Part shown: positions 5,964-9,115 of the stretch, in pieces | How positions within the stretch are numbered: position 1 is the first letter of the stretch | How the letters are laid out: every line of letters begins with the position of its first letter | NCBI GenBank assembly: GCA_003232965.1 | Contig: QIKG01000166.1 | Coordinates: 1-9,115, forward strand | Direction of reading: 5' to 3' | DNA from: Oceanospirillales bacterium | Lineage (GTDB): Bacteria; Pseudomonadota; Gammaproteobacteria; Xanthomonadales; SZUA-36 | Length of the DNA: 9,115 nt | Notes under the pieces: generated by a model | The model's database searches: none | The model's input: the letters and a program-made list of their open reading frames with translations, nothing else | What the model was told of the DNA's origin: nothing | Translations under genes and position numbers: made by a program

Positions 5964-7831
5964 AGGTGCTGTTTCATAAACTCTTCACAATTCAATAACG
6001 ACCAGATCAACAATCGCCGATTCTGCTTGCCACTCAGGTGCTGCTCAATCAGCAGTGTAACAGTTTTGCGATCCAGCACTTCGTAAATGCGGGCATTAGC
6101 ATTAAGTAGCGTGTGCTTAACAAACTCGATACTCTCTCCTTTAAACCAACTTGCATCAGGGGATGAAAAACCCTGCTTTGCGGCCTGCGTAATATCACTG
6201 GGAATATGCCGCTGCATCATCTCTCGTAAAATCTGTTTGCCGTCATTGGTTTTCTGGAAGTACTTATCCTGCTTGCTACCTATCTCATTTTCGTTGATTT
6301 TCAACACCTCGGCCAGATTGTTGAGTTTGAGATTTACGGGGCACTGCATAGCGAAATTCACCAGGTCGTTGTCCATAAAGGGCACGCGGTTCTCTAAGCT
6401 GTGAGCCATGGAGAGTTTATCCTCCACCACGAACAGTCCGTGCAGAAAAGTCTTAGCCTCGAAGTAGAGCGAATGATTGATATAATCCTCTGGGCGGTCA
6501 AGTTCGTTATCGTGAGTGTCAAATACATCACGAAAAATGTCTCGCGTCCAAACATGCTCCACCTCGCCCCATACTGGCGAAAAAATCTGTTTAAGCTGTG
6601 AGTTGTTTACCATCCGTTGCCAGTAAAGGTAATACTGATCGATGTAATGCTCGAAATTCTGACTGTTAGCGGCGCGGTAATAGCGCCAAGGATAACCACC
6701 GAAGAGTTCGTCACCGCCGCTGCCCGAGAGCACCACCTTCACGAACTTGCTCGCCAGTTGCGCGGCATAGTAGTTTGGATAGCTTTGCCCCACGCGCGGT
6801 TCTTCTAGGTGCCATGCTAATTTGGGCAGACAGCGTTCCATGTCACCGGCTTTAAGTATCATCTCATAGTGCTCGGTTTTAAAGCGAGCAGACATAGCTT
6901 CTGCTTTGATTCGCTCGTCGAAGGCCAGTTCGATACCGGAAGCAGAACTGAGATCAAAACCGCAAGTAAAGCTCTTCAAATAAGGAAACTGCTGAGCCGC
7001 AAGGGCCGTAATCGAACCAGAATCCATTCCCCCGCTAAGGTATGCACCCAGCTCCACATCGCCAACCAGTTGGCGATTAACTGCCTGATGGAACAGGCGG
7101 TCGAGTTCTTCCAGATATTCTTGTTTGCTGCCGGGGTGGTCGGGTTCTCGGAAGCGGTAATCCCAGTAGCAGTGTGTACGAATCTCTGGGCGCTCCATAC
7201 TGATAGTGGCATAATGGCCAGCCGACAGCAGGTGAACACCCGCTAGCAAGGTCTGGTCGGTGAAAATATTCTGGAAAGTGAAGTACTCCAGCAAAGCAGG
7301 CTTGTTGAGTTTTCGCGCGAAGCTCGGCTGTGCGGTAATCGCCTTCTGTTCAGAACCGAAAGCGAAAGTACTGCCTTGCTGTGCATAATATAGAGGCTTA
7401 ATGCCATAGCGGTCCCGGGCCAGAAGCAGGCTTTGTTCTTTTCTATCCCACAGAGCTAGAGCGAACATACCATTGAATTTAAGCAGTGCGCCCGTACCCC
7501 AATGAGCCAGCGCATGGAGTACTACTTCGCTATCGGTTTTGCTGCGAAACCAATACCCTTCGGCTTCAAGCTCAGTACGTAATTCGCGAAAATTGTAGAT
7601 TTCGCCGTTGTAGCTGAGCACATAACGGTGGTCCGAACTGATCATCGGTTGATGCCCGCCGGGACTGAGGTCGATAATGGCCAGCCGGCGGTGGCCCAGA
7701 CCAATGTTGCCCTCGATCCAGTGCCCTTCACCGTCAGGTCCTCGGTGGGCAATAGCATCGGTCATCTTCTGCAGTGTAACTGGGGAGACAGGAGCGCCGT
7801 CGAAGTGAATCAGACCGGAAATTCCACACAT
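5960..7831 (-). CDS. Asparagine synthase-family glutamine amidotransferase (polysaccharide-locus type)
   Basis: This 623-residue protein carries an N-terminal class II glutaminase domain: catalytic Cys2 after Met removal, RRLAIIDLS at 48-56, NGEIYN at 75-80 and the Asp in KTDSE near 100. An ATP-pyrophosphatase synthetase domain follows, with the P-loop SGGMDS at 266-271 and LSGSGGDELFGGYP at 368-381. Glutamine is hydrolysed and the ammonia is channelled to an adenylated carboxylate. All key residues are present, so an active enzyme is expected. In O-antigen loci, paralogues of this kind (WbpS of Pseudomonas aeruginosa is a named example) are thought to turn uronic acids into uronamides. That role is inferred here from context; ordinary asparagine synthesis is the alternative. 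The start overlaps the aminotransferase stop (TAATG) with only a weak Shine-Dalgarno, so it probably depends on coupling. The stop overlaps the next start as ATGA. Confidence 0.93.
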   Translation of the reverse strand: MCGISGLIHFDGAPVSPVTLQKMTDAIAHRGPDGEGHWIEGNIGLGHRRLAIIDLSPGGHQPMISSDHRYVLSYNGEIYNFRELRTELEAEGYWFRSKTDSEVVLHALAHWGTGALLKFNGMFALALWDRKEQSLLLARDRYGIKPLYYAQQGSTFAFGSEQKAITAQPSFARKLNKPALLEYFTFQNIFTDQTLLAGVHLLSAGHYATISMERPEIRTHCYWDYRFREPDHPGSKQEYLEELDRLFHQAVNRQLVGDVELGAYLSGGMDSGSITALAAQQFPYLKSFTCGFDLSSASGIELAFDERIKAEAMSARFKTEHYEMILKAGDMERCLPKLAWHLEEPRVGQSYPNYYAAQLASKFVKVVLSGSGGDELFGGYPWRYYRAANSQNFEHYIDQYYLYWQRMVNNSQLKQIFSPVWGEVEHVWTRDIFRDVFDTHDNELDRPEDYINHSLYFEAKTFLHGLFVVEDKLSMAHSLENRVPFMDNDLVNFAMQCPVNLKLNNLAEVLKINENEIGSKQDKYFQKTNDGKQILREMMQRHIPSDITQAAKQGFSSPDASWFKGESIEFVKHTLLNANARIYEVLDRKTVTLLIEQHLSGKQNRRLLIWSLLNCEEFMKQHL

Positions 7832-9015
7832 TAGCGTTGGCTTTCTAATACTTGTTGAATCACGTAATTCTGCTCTGCTTCACTCATGCCATGGAACAGC
7901 GGCAGTGAAATGCTGCAATCATTGGCTACCCAAGCATTGGGGAAGTCTTCAAGCTTGAGAGCATATTTTTCTCTGTAGAAAGTAAGCATGTGCACAGCGT
8001 GAGTGGCTGGACGGGTCGAGATTCCAACTTGCTGAAGCTGATCCATCCACGCATTGCGTGCCTGGTTGATGCGCGAAATAGATTCGGGGTTAATCGCTTC
8101 CGGCTGGAAAAGGCAAGGGTAACTTTGGTAGCCGTGCTCAAGCCCTTCAATATGAGCGGGAGTTCGCAACCAAGGTAGTGAGGCAAATGCTTCATCATAG
8201 CGTGCGGCAAGACGCTGCCGTTCGGCAACGATATCGGTTGCACGATCCATCTGCGCCGATCCCAACGCCGCTTGAATATCAGTCATGCGCTGGTTGTAGC
8301 CGGCATCAGGATGATCCGCAAGCAGGTATGGCCGCGCGCCAAGGTGGCGCTGCAAATCCGATATCACTGCACCGTGGTCGCGCAAGCGGCGGAGCTTTTC
8401 CGCCAACACAGCGTTATTGGTGGTTATCATACCGCCCTCACCCGTGGTGATCGCCTTACGCGGATGGAAACTGAAGCAGCCGGTATCGCCCAGTGTGCCG
8501 ACATGCTTACCGTGGTAACGGCTACCAAATCCACATGCGGCATCTTCTATCACACACAATCCATGTCGTTGCGCTACCTGACTGATTGAACCCATGTCCG
8601 CGGCGAGTCCAAACAGGTGAACCGGCAAGATTGCCTTAGTGCGAGGCGTGATTTTCGTTTCGAGTTGCGTGACGTCCAGGTTGAAGGTTTCGAGATCGAT
8701 GTCGCAGAAGACCACGGTACCGCCAAGGTGCTCGATCACATTAGCGGTGGCAATCCAAGTGAAGGCCGGAACAATTGCCTCATCTCCAGATCCAAATCCC
8801 TGTGCCGCCAAGGACAGGTGCAGCGCAGTCGTGCAGGAAGTCACAGCGATAGAGTGCTTAGCGCCCGTAAATGCCGACCACTTCTCTTCGAACTCACGCA
8901 CCTTGGGACCTTGCACCAGCCAACCGCTACGCAAAGGGGCGAGTACGCTTTGAATTTCTGCCTCGGTGAGGCTTGTACGCGCGATGGGAACATTCATTTT
9001 GTCTTGGGTACTCAT
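7831..9015 (-). CDS. DegT/DnrJ/EryC1/StrS-family PLP-dependent sugar aminotransferase
   Basis: This is a 394-residue, full-length member of the PLP aminotransferase family that transfers an amino group, usually from glutamate, to a keto nucleotide sugar in the cytoplasm. Visible family marks are the N-terminal SGWLVQGPKVREFE (about 30-43), the phosphate-binding TSCTTALHLSL (59-69), VPAFTWIATANV (82-93), the PLP-ring aspartate in VIEDAACGFG (D158), and the Schiff-base lysine in SFHPRKAITTGEGGM (K187). GYNQRMTDIQAALG (239-252) is also typical. The ATG lies in an ATGA overlap with the preceding dehydratase-like gene, and AGGG sits 8 bases upstream, which supports this start over Met7. The stop overlaps the next start by one base (TAATG). 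The family assignment is secure. Whether it aminates C-3 or C-4, and of which sugar, cannot be told. The dehydratase-like neighbour and the PglD-like acyltransferase downstream hint at C-4. Confidence 0.93.
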   Translation of the reverse strand: MSTQDKMNVPIARTSLTEAEIQSVLAPLRSGWLVQGPKVREFEEKWSAFTGAKHSIAVTSCTTALHLSLAAQGFGSGDEAIVPAFTWIATANVIEHLGGTVVFCDIDLETFNLDVTQLETKITPRTKAILPVHLFGLAADMGSISQVAQRHGLCVIEDAACGFGSRYHGKHVGTLGDTGCFSFHPRKAITTGEGGMITTNNAVLAEKLRRLRDHGAVISDLQRHLGARPYLLADHPDAGYNQRMTDIQAALGSAQMDRATDIVAERQRLAARYDEAFASLPWLRTPAHIEGLEHGYQSYPCLFQPEAINPESISRINQARNAWMDQLQQVGISTRPATHAVHMLTFYREKYALKLEDFPNAWVANDCSISLPLFHGMSEAEQNYVIQQVLESQR

Positions 9016-9115
9016 TCAGGCAACCCTACTGCTTTGCGACGGCTTACCACCTCGGCCTTGTGGTTGGCACGCCATTCGATAAGGCGCCTGAGGCCTTCGC
9101 GAAGATCTATGCTAG
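9012..9115 (-). CDS. Partial SDR-type nucleotide-sugar dehydratase/epimerase (C-terminal end only)
   Basis: An open frame enters from the right edge and stops with TGA at 9014-9012; about 34 codons are visible. The residues seen include LREGLRRLIEW and then RRKAVGLPE. An amphipathic closing helix of this kind (LxEGLxxxIEW) is typical of extended short-chain dehydrogenases acting on nucleotide sugars, such as 4,6-dehydratases and 4-epimerases. The Rossmann motif and catalytic YxxxK lie outside the window, so the exact reaction cannot be read. Its stop overlaps the aminotransferase start in an ATGA, so the two are very likely co-translated. A dehydratase that makes a 4-keto sugar just before a DegT aminotransferase would be a classic pair, but that is inference. 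The frame and family resemblance are fairly good; the specific enzyme is unknown. Confidence 0.6.
   Translation of the reverse strand, partial: SIDLREGLRRLIEWRANHKAEVVSRRKAVGLPE

Noticed and set aside
6869..7246. Plus-strand ORF of 125 codons antisense to the amidotransferase gene
   Set aside because: It lies wholly inside a well-supported gene, its product has no recognisable domain, and no start signal was seen.
7926..8243. Second minus-strand frame (105 codons) inside the aminotransferase gene
   Set aside because: It is an out-of-frame shadow of the family-typical aminotransferase reading frame.
8639..8953. Plus-strand ORF of 104 codons antisense to the aminotransferase gene
   Set aside because: It is a shadow of a strongly conserved coding frame on the other strand, and its product shows no family features.

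Overview
The window is an internal piece of a bacterial surface-polysaccharide (probably O-antigen or capsule) biosynthesis operon. All convincing genes are on the minus strand, so transcription runs from high to low coordinates. The family mix points to a Gram-negative proteobacterium, most likely a gamma- or betaproteobacterium: a DegT aminotransferase, a class II glutamine amidotransferase, two left-handed beta-helix acyltransferases and a WbmS-like deacetylase. The sequence alone does not identify genus or species. No tRNA, rRNA, CRISPR array, insertion sequence or phage gene was seen.

In transcription order, the window holds: (1) 9115-9012, the last ~34 codons of a gene that looks like an extended SDR nucleotide-sugar dehydratase or epimerase; (2) 9015-7831, a DegT/DnrJ/EryC1/StrS aminotransferase; (3) 7831-5960, an asparagine-synthase-type amidotransferase; (4) 5963-4923, a FemAB/GNAT-fold acyltransferase; (5) 4926-4264, a NeuD/PglD-type acyltransferase; (6) 4263-3631, a class I SAM methyltransferase; (7) 3629-2694, a GH43-like beta-propeller protein; (8) 2701-2015, a WbmS-like NodB-fold deacetylase; (9) 1960-1742, a doubtful 72-codon ORF; (10) 1740-670, an unusual protein that resembles 2-hydroxyacid dehydrogenases and starts at TTG; (11) 679-89, a hexapeptide-repeat acetyltransferase. 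The last 88 bases (88-1) hold nothing recognisable.

Nearly every junction is an overlap or a gap of 0-1 base (ATGA, TAATG, TAAATG and longer overlaps). The one exception is the 54-base gap before the small ORF. This indicates one co-transcribed and largely translationally coupled operon. No promoter or terminator is visible, so both lie outside the window.

Functionally, this block makes and decorates a sugar rather than assembling a polymer. It contains no glycosyltransferase, flippase or polymerase. The early genes could make an amino sugar (dehydratase, then aminotransferase) and possibly a uronamide (amidotransferase). The later genes could acylate, methylate, deacetylate and otherwise modify it. 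My preferred reading, which is inference, is a cassette for an unusual N-acylated, methylated amino sugar, possibly a chain-terminating residue. By eye, genes 5-8 are more AT-rich than genes 1-3, which suggests the cassette has mixed origins.
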